NCBI GenBank assembly: GCA_946480465.1
Contig: CAMLJY010000043.1
Span: 1-54,772, forward strand
Direction of reading: 5' to 3'
Origin: an uncultured Burkholderiales bacterium
GTDB lineage: Bacteria; Pseudomonadota; Gammaproteobacteria; Burkholderiales; Burkholderiaceae
DNA length: 54,772 nucleotides
Of the stretch, positions 32,232-41,996 are shown piece after piece. Both the position numbers and the translations under genes were made by a program. Each line of letters starts with the position of its first letter. Position 1 is the first letter of the stretch. The notes under the pieces are model-generated. The model was not told where the DNA came from, ran no database searches, and saw nothing but the letters and a program-made list of their open reading frames with translations.

Positions 32232-34753
32232 CGCGCATCCCGGCCGCCGGGCCGGGTGGCTTCGCGCTCACGCTCGCGCTGGCGCAGCACGTCGATCATC
32301 ACGTTGAAGGTGCGGGCCAGCTGGCCCACCTCGTCGCGGCTGCGCACGGTGACCTCGGCGCGGTCGAAGTCGCCTTCCTTGAGTGCGTGCGCGGCGCCGG
32401 TCAGCGCCTGGATCGGCCGCACGATGCTGCGCGCGAAGCGCAGCGCCAGGCCGGTGAAGAGCAGCCCCACCAGCACGACGCTGAGCGCCAGGTGCTTGTA
32501 CAGCGTCTGGAACGGCTGCTCGAAGGTCGAACGCGCCTGGCTGACGCCGACCACCCAGTGGTGGCCGGGCACCGGGGCATAACCCGCGATCTCATCGGCC
32601 TTGCTGACGGTCGAGGCGAAGCTGGTGTGGCCGGAATCACGTGCACCCACCATCACCCGCGCCAGGTCCGGCATGTCCAGGCTCTGGATGGTGTCGCGCC
32701 GGAAACGCTGGTCGGCGCGGATCGCCTTCAGCGTGTCCGGCAGCAGCGGCACCAGGCTGCGGTACAGCAGGTCCTCGCGCGGGTGGTACACCAGCACGCC
32801 GTCGCCGTCGATCATGAAGGGGCCGAGTGTGGACTCCTGCTTCACCTCGTCCAGGATGGCGGCGAAGGACGAGGCGTGGATGCGCAGCACCACCGCGCCG
32901 ATCACGGCCTGCGAGGCATCGGTGACCGGCACCGCGAAGAACACGCCCGCCTGCCCCGCCACCGCGCCCACGACGATGCTGGTGACGAAGGGGCGGCCGG
33001 CCATGGCCTCCTGGAAATACTGGCGGAAGCGGAAGTTGCGGCCCATCACCTCGGGGTCGTTGGCGATCTGCGCGGTGCCGGCCGCGTCCATCACCATCAC
33101 CAGGTGGATGTCGCGGTTGGCCTGGGCGATGCGGATCAGCTTGTCCCGCAGTGCGGGCTTGGCTTCCGGATCGGGCGCGGCCAGCCAGCGCACGAGGTCG
33201 GCATCGGTGCCGATCACGCGGGCCAGCGCCATGCTGTCGTTCAGCAGCTGGCCGATGCGGCCTGCAGTGTTGTGCGCGATGCGCTTGGCCGACGCCAGCT
33301 GGTTGGCCGCCAGCGCATCGAGGCTGTTCTCGAGGTTGTAGATCGTGGTCGCCAGCATCGGCAGCAGCGCGGTGGCGGCCATGGCCAGCGCCATCTTCAG
33401 CGCCAGCGGCCAGGCCGAGGGCGTGAACACCGTGCGCAAGGCGCCGGCCACGCGGCCGCCGGCAGGCGCGGCCTCGTCGCCGCGCTTGAGCACCTCGGTC
33501 AGGCGCAGCGAGGACACGTGGTCCGCGAACAGCGCCTCGCGCCACGCGGCGATGTCGCGCGGGCGGCCGCCGGGGCTGGAGGTGAGCGCCCAGTCGATGG
33601 CGCGCAGGAAGGCCTCTCCATAACGTCCACGGCCAGCGTCCACCGCCGGCACCATCGGCACACCGGCGTTGCGTGATTCGGCATCGGGCGGTTTCTTGCC
33701 GGTCACTGCCCAGTACAAGGTGGCGCCGAGCGCGTACACGTCGGTCCACGGGCCCTGCTCGCCGAAGCCGTATTGCTCGATGGGCGCGAAGCCGGGCGTC
33801 ACGACCACCGCATCCTGGTCGCCGAGAGCCACGGTTTGCGCGGCGGAGCCGAAGTCCAGCAGCACGAAGCGGCTGTCGTCGTCGCGCACCTGGATGTTGT
33901 CGGGCTTGATGTCGCGGTGCAGGAAGCCCGCGGCGTGCACCACGGCCAGGCCATCGAGCAGCGGCATCAGGCGCTCGACCAGGCCGCGCTCGCCGAAGCC
34001 CTGGTGCGACGGCCACCAGCTGCGCAGCGGCTGGCCGCGCTCGTACTCCAGCACCATGTAGGCGGTGCGGTGGGCCTCGAAGAAGCGCGCCACGCGCACG
34101 ATGTTCGGGTGACGGAAGGTGGCCAGCGTGCGCGCCTCGGCCAGGAACATCTCCAGGCCCATCCGATAGCGCTCTTTGTGGCGGGAGGCGTTGGGCGCCA
34201 CGCTCTTGTCGCCGGCGCGGAAGGCGATCTCCTCCGGCAGGTACTCCTTGATCGCCACCGGCGCGCGCAGGTGCACGTCGGTGGCAAGGTAGGTGATGCC
34301 GAAGCCGCCCTGGCCCAGCACGCGTTCGATGCGGTACTCGTGCAGGCGGAAGCCCGGCGCCAGCGCCAGCGGCGTCTGCCGCGCCTGCAGTGCGGCGGGC
34401 AGCTCGGGCATCGGCGGCTCGTCGTCGCGCAACAGCGGCTGGGTGGTGCCGTCGCGCCCGGCGGCCTGGCGCGTGCGGTCGATGCGGCGGGTGCGCTGCA
34501 CGCGGGTGGGTTCGTCGTCGATCGGCACCGGAGCGGCGACCGGGCGCACCGGCGGGCTCGACGGGGCCGCGGGGCGGACACGCATTCCTTGCGGATCGGG
34601 GCGAACGCGGGTGGCATCGGGATCGCGAACGCGGGTCGCGTCCGGGTCGCGCACGCGCGTGGCGTCGGGATCAGCCGCCCGCACCCGTGTCGCGTCGGGA
34701 TCGGGCACGGCGGCGCCACGCACGCGGGTGGCGTCGGGGTCGCGCACGCTCAC
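32228..34753 (-). CDS. Membrane Ser/Thr protein kinase with periplasmic cache-like sensor and C-terminal HAMP
   Basis: The 841-residue protein has four parts. Residues 5-60 hold five copies of DPDATRVR plus one degenerate copy. Residues 140-400 form a Hanks-type kinase: Gly loop LGQGGFG (146-152), Lys169 in VAIKE, catalytic HRDIKPDN (279-286), DFG 300-302, and an APIEQYGF activation-segment end. A transmembrane helix lies at about 450-471. A periplasmic double-cache-like region (about 472-760, with NDPEVMGRNFRFRQYF, FFAVPVTDA) is closed by a second helix (LSVVLVGLLFTGLALRF). The C-terminus is a HAMP domain (IVRPIQALTGAAHALKEGDF to ARTFNVMIDVLR). The kinase thus sits N-terminal and HAMP is last. 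It ends overlapping the hydrolase gene (GTGA). Confidence 0.9.
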   Translation of the reverse strand: MSVRDPDATRVRGAAVPDPDATRVRAADPDATRVRDPDATRVRDPDATRVRPDPQGMRVRPAAPSSPPVRPVAAPVPIDDEPTRVQRTRRIDRTRQAAGRDGTTQPLLRDDEPPMPELPAALQARQTPLALAPGFRLHEYRIERVLGQGGFGITYLATDVHLRAPVAIKEYLPEEIAFRAGDKSVAPNASRHKERYRMGLEMFLAEARTLATFRHPNIVRVARFFEAHRTAYMVLEYERGQPLRSWWPSHQGFGERGLVERLMPLLDGLAVVHAAGFLHRDIKPDNIQVRDDDSRFVLLDFGSAAQTVALGDQDAVVVTPGFAPIEQYGFGEQGPWTDVYALGATLYWAVTGKKPPDAESRNAGVPMVPAVDAGRGRYGEAFLRAIDWALTSSPGGRPRDIAAWREALFADHVSSLRLTEVLKRGDEAAPAGGRVAGALRTVFTPSAWPLALKMALAMAATALLPMLATTIYNLENSLDALAANQLASAKRIAHNTAGRIGQLLNDSMALARVIGTDADLVRWLAAPDPEAKPALRDKLIRIAQANRDIHLVMVMDAAGTAQIANDPEVMGRNFRFRQYFQEAMAGRPFVTSIVVGAVAGQAGVFFAVPVTDASQAVIGAVVLRIHASSFAAILDEVKQESTLGPFMIDGDGVLVYHPREDLLYRSLVPLLPDTLKAIRADQRFRRDTIQSLDMPDLARVMVGARDSGHTSFASTVSKADEIAGYAPVPGHHWVVGVSQARSTFEQPFQTLYKHLALSVVLVGLLFTGLALRFARSIVRPIQALTGAAHALKEGDFDRAEVTVRSRDEVGQLARTFNVMIDVLRQREREREATRPGGRDAR
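34574..34741 (-). repeat. DPDATRVR-encoding tandem repeat
   Basis: This is the segment of the kinase gene coding for five DPDATRVR octapeptides (residues 5-12, 18-25, 28-35, 36-43, 44-51) and a degenerate DPQGMRVR (53-60). The last three perfect copies are directly adjacent with a 24-bp period. Each carries one Thr in an acidic-then-basic context, a plausible phosphorylation target. Confidence 0.85.
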
Positions 34754-34772
34754 TTCAGGCGTCAGCGATCGT

Positions 34773-35552
34773 TCAGATGCAGCGGCCGCCGTCGACTTCC
34801 ATGCAGACGCCGGTCAGCATGGTCGCCTCGTCGCTGCACAGGAAGCAGGCGGCGTTGCCCAGATCCTCCGGCAGCGAGAAGCGGCCGATGGGGATGGTGG
34901 ACAGGAACTTGGCGCGCATCTCCGGCGTGTCCTCGCCCATGAAGGTCTTCAAGAGCGGCGTCTCGCCGGCCACCGGGTTCAGCGCCACCACGCGGATGCC
35001 GAAGGGCGCCAGCTCCACCGCGCAGGCCCGCGTCGCGGTGATGACCCAGCCCTTGCTGGCGTTGTACCAGGCCAGGCGCGGCCGCGGGCTGACGCCGGCG
35101 GTGGACGCCATGTTCAGCACCACGCCGCGCTGGCCGTGCACGCCGGGAGGGTTGTCCTTGAAGCGCGGCACCACCTCGCGCATGGCCAGGTAGATGGCCT
35201 TCATGTTGACCGCGGTGAGGCGATCGAACTCTTCTTCGGGCAGTCCTTCCAGCGGCTGCGGCAGGTGGCCCACGCCGGCGTTGTTGACCAGGATGTCCAG
35301 CCGGCCGAAGTGCTGCTCGGCGGCCTCGAACATCAGGCGCACGTCGGCCGGGTCGGCCACGTCCACCTTCAGCGCGCGCGCCGCCGGGCCGACGGCGGCC
35401 GCCACGCGCAGGCCGGCTTCCAGGTCGCGGTCGGCCACCAGCACCTGCGCCCCCTCGGCGGCGAACTTGCGGACGATGCCTTCGCCGAAGCCGGAACCAC
35501 CACCGGTGACGATGGCGATCTTGTCCTGCAGTCGATTTCCCGCGCTTTTCAT
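34773..35552 (-). CDS. Short-chain dehydrogenase/reductase (FabG-like)
   Basis: The 259-residue NAD(P)-dependent oxidoreductase has the cofactor motif TGGGSGFG (16-23), VNNAG (89-93), and the catalytic Ser150 with YNASK (Tyr163, Lys167). Asp41 after the second strand favours NAD over NADP. It ends VDGGRCI, a classical SDR terminus. The substrate is unknown. The ATG follows AGGAGA, and a long hairpin element separates it from the aldehyde dehydrogenase gene upstream on the same strand; together they may oxidise an alcohol via an aldehyde to an acid. Confidence 0.92.
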   Translation of the reverse strand: MKSAGNRLQDKIAIVTGGGSGFGEGIVRKFAAEGAQVLVADRDLEAGLRVAAAVGPAARALKVDVADPADVRLMFEAAEQHFGRLDILVNNAGVGHLPQPLEGLPEEEFDRLTAVNMKAIYLAMREVVPRFKDNPPGVHGQRGVVLNMASTAGVSPRPRLAWYNASKGWVITATRACAVELAPFGIRVVALNPVAGETPLLKTFMGEDTPEMRAKFLSTIPIGRFSLPEDLGNAACFLCSDEATMLTGVCMEVDGGRCI

Positions 35553-35570
35553 GTGTTATCTCCTGGCAGG

Positions 35571-35727
35571 GCCTGTGAAGTATTCCGGCGCGTCCGAGCG
35601 GGTGCCCCAAACGGTGCCGATCTAGGCGCGAAGCCGCCGGTGTGGCCGTTCCCCCACCAAGGCTTCGCTTTCGACGAGCGGCGCCGTTTGGGGCGCACGA
35701 GCGGGCGTGCCGGAATGCTTCACAGGC
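35571..35727. repeat. 157-bp inverted-repeat element (MITE-like or long-hairpin repeat)
   Basis: Arms 35571-35619 and 35679-35727 are 49 nt each and match as reverse complements at 41 of 49 positions; ends are GCCTGTGAAG / CTTCACAGGC. Five of the eight differences would be G-U pairs in a plus-strand transcript. The 59-nt centre has a nested perfect pair GCGAAGCC / GGCTTCGC. It fits exactly between the aldehyde dehydrogenase stop (2 bp away) and the ribosome binding site of the SDR gene. No target duplication is obvious. Confidence 0.85.
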
Positions 35728-35729
35728 TC

Positions 35730-37184
35730 TTAGTCGTGCTTGATGGCCACGGTCTTCAGCGCCGAGAAGCCGTACAGCGCCTCGAAGCCCTTCTCGCGCC
35801 CGTGCCCCGATTGCTTGACGCCACCGAAGGGCAGCTCGATGCCGCCGCCGGCGCCGTAGTTGTTGATGAAGACCTGGCCGCACTTCAGCGCGCGGGCCAG
35901 GCGGAACTGGCGCGCGCCGTCGCGGGTCCAGACCCCGGCCACCAGGCCGAAGGCGGTGCCGTTGGCGATGCGGATGGCGTCCGCCTCACCGTCGAAGGGG
36001 ATCACGACCTGCACCGGGCCGAAGATCTCTTCCTGCGCCAATCGTTCGTTAGGCTCCACCGGCGACAGCAGCGTCGGCGCCACGTAGCAGCCACCGGCAG
36101 GCAGTGACGAAGGCAGCGCCGCCTGCGCCGCCACCTGCAGGCCGGTGTCGCGCGCCAGCGCCAGGTAGCCCTGCACGATCTCGCGCTGGCGCGCCGAGAT
36201 CAGCGGCCCGACGTCCAGATCGTCCAGCGCCGGGCCCACGCGCAGCGCGCGGTAGCGCTCGGCCATGCGTGCGACCACGGCGTCGAAGACCGGCCGCTCG
36301 ACGAGGATGCGCGAAGCGGCCGAACAGGTTTGCCCCGCGTTCTGGATGCCGGCGTTGACGAGGAAGGGCAGCGCCGCGTCCAGGTCCGCATCGGCGAAGA
36401 CGATCTGCGGGCTCTTGCCGCCCAGCTCCAGCGTGACCGGGATGGTGTTGCGCGCGGCCGCGGCCTGCACCAGCCGGCCGACCGGCACCGAACCGGTGAA
36501 GGACAGGTGCGCGACGCCGGGATGCGCACTGAGCGCGGCGCCAGCCTCCTCGCCCAGTCCCGGCACGATGTTCAGCGCCCCCGCCGGCAGCCCGCATTCG
36601 GTGGCGATGCGGCCGAAGGCCAGCGCGCTGAGACAGGCCTCCTCCGCCGGCTTCAGCACGCAGGCATTGCCCATCGCCAGCGCCGCCCCGACCGAGCGGC
36701 CGATGATCTGCATCGGGTAGTTCCAGGGCACGATGTGGCCGGTGACACCGTGCGGCTCGCGCAGCGTGAGGGCGGTGTAGCCGGCGGCGAAGGGAATGGT
36801 CTCGCCATGCACCTTGTCGGCCGCGCCTCCGTAGAACTCCAGGTAGCGCGCCAGCGCCACCGCATCGGCCCGACCCTGCTTCAACGGCTTGCCGACGTCC
36901 AGCGCCTCCAGCCGCGCCAGCTCGTCGGCCTGTTCCAGCACCCGGGCGCTGATGCGCGACAGCAGCCGGCCGCGGTCGGCGGCGGTCAGGCGGCCCCAGG
37001 CACCGTCCAGCGCTTCCTGCGCCGCGACCACCGCGGCATCGATGTCCGCTGCCGTGCCGCGCGCGATCGGTGCCAGCAGGCTGCCATCGCTGGGATTGCC
37101 CAGCGGCAGCGTCGCGCCGCTGGCGGGCGCGCGCCAGGCACCACCGATCAGCACCTGCGCGGTCTCGAAGGGGACAAGCGCCAT
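35730..37184 (-). CDS. NAD(P)-dependent aldehyde dehydrogenase
   Basis: The 484-residue enzyme oxidises an aldehyde to its acid. Motifs and residues: Asn155 in VPWNYPMQ, Lys178 in VLKPAE, SFTGS (228-232), general-base Glu253 in LELGGKSPQ, nucleophile Cys287 in GQTCSA, and EEIFGPV near 390. It most resembles betaine/gamma-aminobutyraldehyde-type dehydrogenases, but specificity is not certain. It is first of a possible two-gene unit with the SDR. Its start is divergent from the permease gene across 103 bp. Confidence 0.92.
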   Translation of the reverse strand: MALVPFETAQVLIGGAWRAPASGATLPLGNPSDGSLLAPIARGTAADIDAAVVAAQEALDGAWGRLTAADRGRLLSRISARVLEQADELARLEALDVGKPLKQGRADAVALARYLEFYGGAADKVHGETIPFAAGYTALTLREPHGVTGHIVPWNYPMQIIGRSVGAALAMGNACVLKPAEEACLSALAFGRIATECGLPAGALNIVPGLGEEAGAALSAHPGVAHLSFTGSVPVGRLVQAAAARNTIPVTLELGGKSPQIVFADADLDAALPFLVNAGIQNAGQTCSAASRILVERPVFDAVVARMAERYRALRVGPALDDLDVGPLISARQREIVQGYLALARDTGLQVAAQAALPSSLPAGGCYVAPTLLSPVEPNERLAQEEIFGPVQVVIPFDGEADAIRIANGTAFGLVAGVWTRDGARQFRLARALKCGQVFINNYGAGGGIELPFGGVKQSGHGREKGFEALYGFSALKTVAIKHD

Positions 37185-37287
37185 CGCGGTCTCCGAAGCT
37201 CGGAAGGGGATCGGGCATGATAGTTCTCATGCCTGCCACGCCCAGTGCAATGCGCCACACGCCGCACGCGATGTCTACCGCCGGCCG

Positions 37288-38250
37288 ATGAGCGTCTTCC
37301 TCGCCAAGCGCCTGGCCACCTTCCTCGCGACGCTCGCGGTGGCGTCGCTGCTGGTCTTCGGCGTGCTGGAGCTGCTGCCGGGCAACGTGGCGCAGGTGAT
37401 GCTGGGCGACAGCGCCACGCCCGAGACGCTGGCCGCGCTGGAGAAGAAGCTGGGCCTGGACCAGCCCGCCGCGCAACGCTACGGGCACTGGGTCAGCGGC
37501 CTGCTGCGCGGCGAGACGGCGCTCAGCGTCTCCTACGGCACGCCCACCGCCGAGCTGATCGCCGAGCGCCTGCGCGTCACGCTGCCGCTGGCGCTGCTGG
37601 CAATGATGCTGACCACGGTGCTGGCGCTGACGCTGGGCATCTACGCCGCGGCGCGCCACAACAAGCTGGGCGACGTCGGCGTGATGCTGGGCTCGCAGCT
37701 GGGCATCGCGGTGCCCAGCTTCTGGTTCGCGATCCTGCTGATCCTGTTGTTCGCGGTGAAGCTGCAGTGGGTGTCGGCCGGCGGCTTCCCGGGCTGGACC
37801 GAGGACGAAGGCGGCGGCCTGCGGGAAGGCCTGGTCGCGCTCGCGCTGCCGGCGCTGGCGCTGGCGCTGGTGCAGGCGGCCATCCTGGCGCGCGTCACGC
37901 GTTCGTCCGTGCTGGAGGTGATGCGCGAGGACTACGTTCGCACCGCCCGCGCCAAGGGCCTGAGCCGCCGCGCCACGCTGTGGAAGCACGTGCTGCGCAA
38001 CGCGATGATCCCGGTGCTGACCATCATGGGCCTGCAGTTCGCGAACCTGATCACCGGCACCATCGTCATCGAGAACGTCTTCGTGCTGCCCGGCATCGGC
38101 CGCCTGGTGTTCCAGGCCATCGCCAACCGCGACCTGGTGGTGGTTCGCGACGTGGTGATGCTGCTGGTGGCGGTGGTGGTGGTCGTCAACTTCGCGGTCG
38201 ACGTGCTGTATGCGCTGGTCGATCCGCGGCTGAAGCCGAGCGACGCATGA
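37288..38250 (+). CDS. Oligopeptide-type ABC transporter permease (DppB-like)
   Basis: The 320-residue inner-membrane permease has six transmembrane helices and a large periplasmic loop after helix 1 (PGNVAQVMLGDSATPETLAAL). The EAA coupling loop is visible as DYVRTARAKGLSRRATLWKH. It fits DppB/GsiC of peptide and nickel importers. ATP-binding subunits are not adjacent; two matching ATPases occur at 45020-47040. No substrate-binding protein gene lies in the window. The stop overlaps a 28-codon ORF that bridges to the second permease. Confidence 0.9.
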   Translation: MSVFLAKRLATFLATLAVASLLVFGVLELLPGNVAQVMLGDSATPETLAALEKKLGLDQPAAQRYGHWVSGLLRGETALSVSYGTPTAELIAERLRVTLPLALLAMMLTTVLALTLGIYAAARHNKLGDVGVMLGSQLGIAVPSFWFAILLILLFAVKLQWVSAGGFPGWTEDEGGGLREGLVALALPALALALVQAAILARVTRSSVLEVMREDYVRTARAKGLSRRATLWKHVLRNAMIPVLTIMGLQFANLITGTIVIENVFVLPGIGRLVFQAIANRDLVVVRDVVMLLVAVVVVVNFAVDVLYALVDPRLKPSDA

Positions 38251-38333
38251 GCCGGAACGATCCGGCAACGGGCGCAGGCTGGCGCACCCAGCGCGAAGGC
38301 TCACCGGCACGCCCGCAGGGGGACGCCCGATGA
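38247..38333 (+). CDS. 28-codon bridging ORF between the two permease genes
   Basis: An ATG overlaps the stop of the first permease (ATGA, 38247-38250), and its frame runs 28 codons to a TGA that overlaps the ATG of the second permease (ATGA, 38330-38333). The predicted peptide (MSRNDPATGAGWRTQ...) is hydrophilic and resembles nothing known. It may be a coupling device carrying ribosomes across the gap, or chance. Confidence 0.3.
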   Translation: MSRNDPATGAGWRTQREGSPARPQGDAR

Positions 38334-39172
38334 ACAGCCCGTCGCTCGCCCTGCGCGCCTGCCGCCACCCCAGCTTCGTGCTGGGCGCGCTGCTGTCGTT
38401 GACGCTGATGCTGGCCGCCTTCGTCTCGCTCTTCTGGTCGCCCTACCCGCCGGCCGAGATCGACATCCCCAACAAGCTCAAGCCCCCCAGCGCGGCGCAC
38501 TGGTTCGGCACCGACAGCCTGGGCCGCGACATCGCCTCGCAGCTGCTGGTCGGCGCGCAGAACTCCATCGTCGTCGGCGTCATCGCGGTGGCGATCGGGC
38601 TCGTGGCCGGCGTGCTGCTGGGCTGCCTGGCTTCCGCGAAGCGCGGCTGGGTGGAAGAGCTGGTGATGCGCGCCGCCGACTTCACCTTCGCCTTCCCGGC
38701 GCTGCTGTCGGCCATCATGCTGGGCGCGATCTACGGACCGGGCCTGGTCACCGGCATCGTCGCGATCGGCATCTTCAACATTCCCGTCTTCGCCCGCATC
38801 ACGCGCGGCGCCGCGAACGCGGTGTGGTCGCGCGAGTACGTGCTGGCCGCGCGCGCCGCCGGCTTCGGCGGCTGGCGCATCACCACCGACCACGTGCTGC
38901 CCAACATCGCCAGCGTGCTCATCGTGCAGGCCACCATCAGCTTCGCCACCGCCATCCTGGCCGAGGCCGCGCTGTCCTACCTGGGCCTGGGCACGCAGCC
39001 GCCGCAGCCCAGCTGGGGCCGCATGCTCAACGAGGCGCAGAGCCAGCTCTTCACCGCGCCGATGCTGGCGGTGTACCCCGGCGTGGCCATCGCGCTGAGC
39101 GTGCTGGGCCTGAACCTGATGGGCGACGGCCTGCGCGACCTGCTGGACCCCAAGCTCGCGCGCAGGCGTTGA
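38330..39172 (+). CDS. Oligopeptide-type ABC transporter permease (DppC-like)
   Basis: The 280-residue permease has an N-terminal helix (FVLGALLSLTLMLAAFVSLF), then HWFGTDSLGRDIASQLLVGAQNS, the DppC signature, and five further helices. The EAA loop reads YVLAARAAGFGGWRITTDHVLPN. It pairs with the upstream DppB-like protein. The start ATG lies in the bridging ORF end. The region 39173-39378 downstream shows only the panB promoter. Confidence 0.9.
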   Translation: MNSPSLALRACRHPSFVLGALLSLTLMLAAFVSLFWSPYPPAEIDIPNKLKPPSAAHWFGTDSLGRDIASQLLVGAQNSIVVGVIAVAIGLVAGVLLGCLASAKRGWVEELVMRAADFTFAFPALLSAIMLGAIYGPGLVTGIVAIGIFNIPVFARITRGAANAVWSREYVLAARAAGFGGWRITTDHVLPNIASVLIVQATISFATAILAEAALSYLGLGTQPPQPSWGRMLNEAQSQLFTAPMLAVYPGVAIALSVLGLNLMGDGLRDLLDPKLARRR

Positions 39173-39337
39173 GCAGCCGGTGCCGCGCGGACCAGCGGTG
39201 TCGCGAGAGCGGGGCCGGCGGGCGGATGGCTGACGGCAGGCTGGCGCAATGGAGGAGGGCTGGCGGGCTGGCGCGGCAGTGCGGCGGCCCTTTGGCCCCG
39301 CGGTCATCCACGCGACAGCCATGCTGCAGTGCAGCGA

Positions 39338-39343
39338 TATAGT
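39338..39343 (+). promoter_or_regulatory. Candidate -10 element of panB
   Basis: TATAGT lies 35 bp upstream of the panB ATG. The -35 is weak (GCGACA at 39312-39317 with a long spacer). Confidence 0.4.
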
Positions 39344-39378
39344 CGCGCCCGCTGTCCCACGCCTGTCGAGTAGTTGCC

Positions 39379-40185
39379 ATGACCGAGCGCGCCCCCCTCA
39401 CGCTGCACCGCTTGCGCGCGATGCATGCCGCAGGCGAGAAGATCGCCATGCTCACCTGCTACGACGCGAGCTTCGCGCGGCTGCTCGACAGCGCCGGCGT
39501 CGACGTGCTGCTGGTCGGCGATTCGCTGGGCATGGTGCTGCAGGGCCGGCCCAGCACGCTGCCGGTCACGCTGCAGGAGATGGCCTACCACACCGCCTGC
39601 GTCGCCCGCGGCAACCGCAGCGCCTGGATCGTCGGCGACCTGCCCTTCGGCAGCTACCAGGGCAGCGAAGCCCAGGCCATCGACAGCGCCGTCGCGCTGA
39701 TGCAGGCTGGCGCCCACATGGTCAAGCTCGAAGGCGGCGGCTGGACGGTGCCGCTGGTGCGCCAGCTCACCGAGCGCGGCATCCCCGTCTGCGCCCACCT
39801 GGGCCTGACGCCGCAGTCGGTGCACGCGCTGGGCGGCTGGCGCGTGCAAGGGCGCGACGACGGCGGCGCCGACACGCTGCGCCGCCATGCGCAGGAGCTG
39901 GCCGAGGCCGGCGCCGCCATGCTGGTGCTGGAGCTGATGCCCAGCGCGCTGGCCCGTGCGATCACCGAATCGCTGCCCATCCCGGTGATCGGCATCGGTG
40001 CCGGCGCAGGCTGCAGCGGCCAGGTGCTGGTGCTGCACGACATGCTGGGGCTGGGGCACGGCAAGCGCCCGCGCTTCGTGCGCGACTTCCTGGCCGACAG
40101 CGGTTCGCTGGACGCTGCGATCCGCAGTTATGTCTCTGCCGTCAAGGACGGCAGCTACCCCGACGAGGCGGTGCACGGCTTCTGA
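39379..40185 (+). CDS. panB: 3-methyl-2-oxobutanoate hydroxymethyltransferase
   Basis: PanB adds a hydroxymethyl group from methylene-tetrahydrofolate to 2-oxoisovalerate, the first committed step to pantothenate. The 268-residue protein has [32 protein letters not shown] (Mg-binding Asp), KLEGGGW and [14 protein letters not shown], and [21 protein letters not shown]. Length is normal and the full active site is present. It is followed by panC after 106 bp. 2-oxoisovalerate is also an IlvE substrate, but that gene is far away. Confidence 0.97.
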   Translation: MTERAPLTLHRLRAMHAAGEKIAMLTCYDASFARLLDSAGVDVLLVGDSLGMVLQGRPSTLPVTLQEMAYHTACVARGNRSAWIVGDLPFGSYQGSEAQAIDSAVALMQAGAHMVKLEGGGWTVPLVRQLTERGIPVCAHLGLTPQSVHALGGWRVQGRDDGGADTLRRHAQELAEAGAAMLVLELMPSALARAITESLPIPVIGIGAGAGCSGQVLVLHDMLGLGHGKRPRFVRDFLADSGSLDAAIRSYVSAVKDGSYPDEAVHGF

Positions 40186-40216
40186 ACCCAGGGGTCCGGC
40201 AACGCCACGGAGGTGA

Positions 40217-41125
<909 letters not shown>

Positions 41126-41315
41126 CCCGCTAAAGACGCGGCCAGGTGCGCCGCCCGGCCCGCAGGCCGCGAGGCCGCCTGCACACCGCGAGGCCGCCCG
41201 CACGTCCCCCCCGGACGCGGCATCCCAATTGCAGGTCCGAATCCGGCCAGCCGCCGGCCACCGCGCTGCGCACACTGCCCGCATCCCCACCACGGATGCG
41301 AACGCGCAACCTCCG

Positions 41316-41996
41316 ATGCATCAGCGCAGCGAACCCCCGATCCTGTACTTCGGCACGCCCGTCGTCCTGCTGACCACCACCAATCCCGGCGGCACGCCCA
41401 ACATCGCGCCGATGAGTTCGGCCTTCTGGCTGGGCTGGCGCTGCATGCTCGGCCTGGGGGCCGGCGCGCAGACCACCGCCAACCTGCTGCGCGAGCCGCA
41501 GTGCGTGATCAACCTGCCCTCCGCGGACCAGGTCGCGGCGGTCGACCGCCTGGCCCTGACCACCGGCGCCGAGGCCATCCCGCCCCTGAAGGCCGCACGC
41601 GGCTACCGCACCGTGCGCGACAAGTTCGGCCGCGCCGGGCTGACGCCGCATGCATCCGAGACCGTCAGCCCCCCGCGCATCGCCGAATGCCCGGTGCAGA
41701 TGGAAGCGGTCATCGAGGCCCGGCACCGCTTGGCCGACGACGACGCGAGGCTGCGCGGCCACTGCTGGATCTTCGAGGCGCGCATCCAGCGCGTCTGGGT
41801 CGACCCCGGGCTGCTGGCCGACGGCGAGCCCAACCGCATCGACCCCGACCGCTGGCGCCCGCTGATCATGAGCTTCCAGCAGTTCTACGGCCTGCAGCCG
41901 CAGCGCCTGCAAGCGTCGGCCCTCGCGAGCATTCCCGAGGCGATGTACCGCAGCCCGGACGTCGACCGCGCGCGCCAGGCGATGGCGGTGAGCTAG
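41316..41996 (+). CDS. Flavin reductase-like (DIM6/NTAB) FMN-binding protein
   Basis: The 226-residue protein has a split-barrel flavin-binding pattern: PVVLLTTTNPGGTPNIAPMSSAFW, LREPQCVINLPS, and a late LIMSFQQFYGL. It fits the flavin reductase-like family, which either reduces FMN or uses FMN in a mono-oxygenase reaction. The start MHQRSEPPILYFG is preferred over 41229 because of its aligned beta-strand start. The 190-bp gap before it contains a 19-bp-period direct repeat (CCGCGAGGCCGCC) but nothing else. Confidence 0.83.
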   Translation: MHQRSEPPILYFGTPVVLLTTTNPGGTPNIAPMSSAFWLGWRCMLGLGAGAQTTANLLREPQCVINLPSADQVAAVDRLALTTGAEAIPPLKAARGYRTVRDKFGRAGLTPHASETVSPPRIAECPVQMEAVIEARHRLADDDARLRGHCWIFEARIQRVWVDPGLLADGEPNRIDPDRWRPLIMSFQQFYGLQPQRLQASALASIPEAMYRSPDVDRARQAMAVS

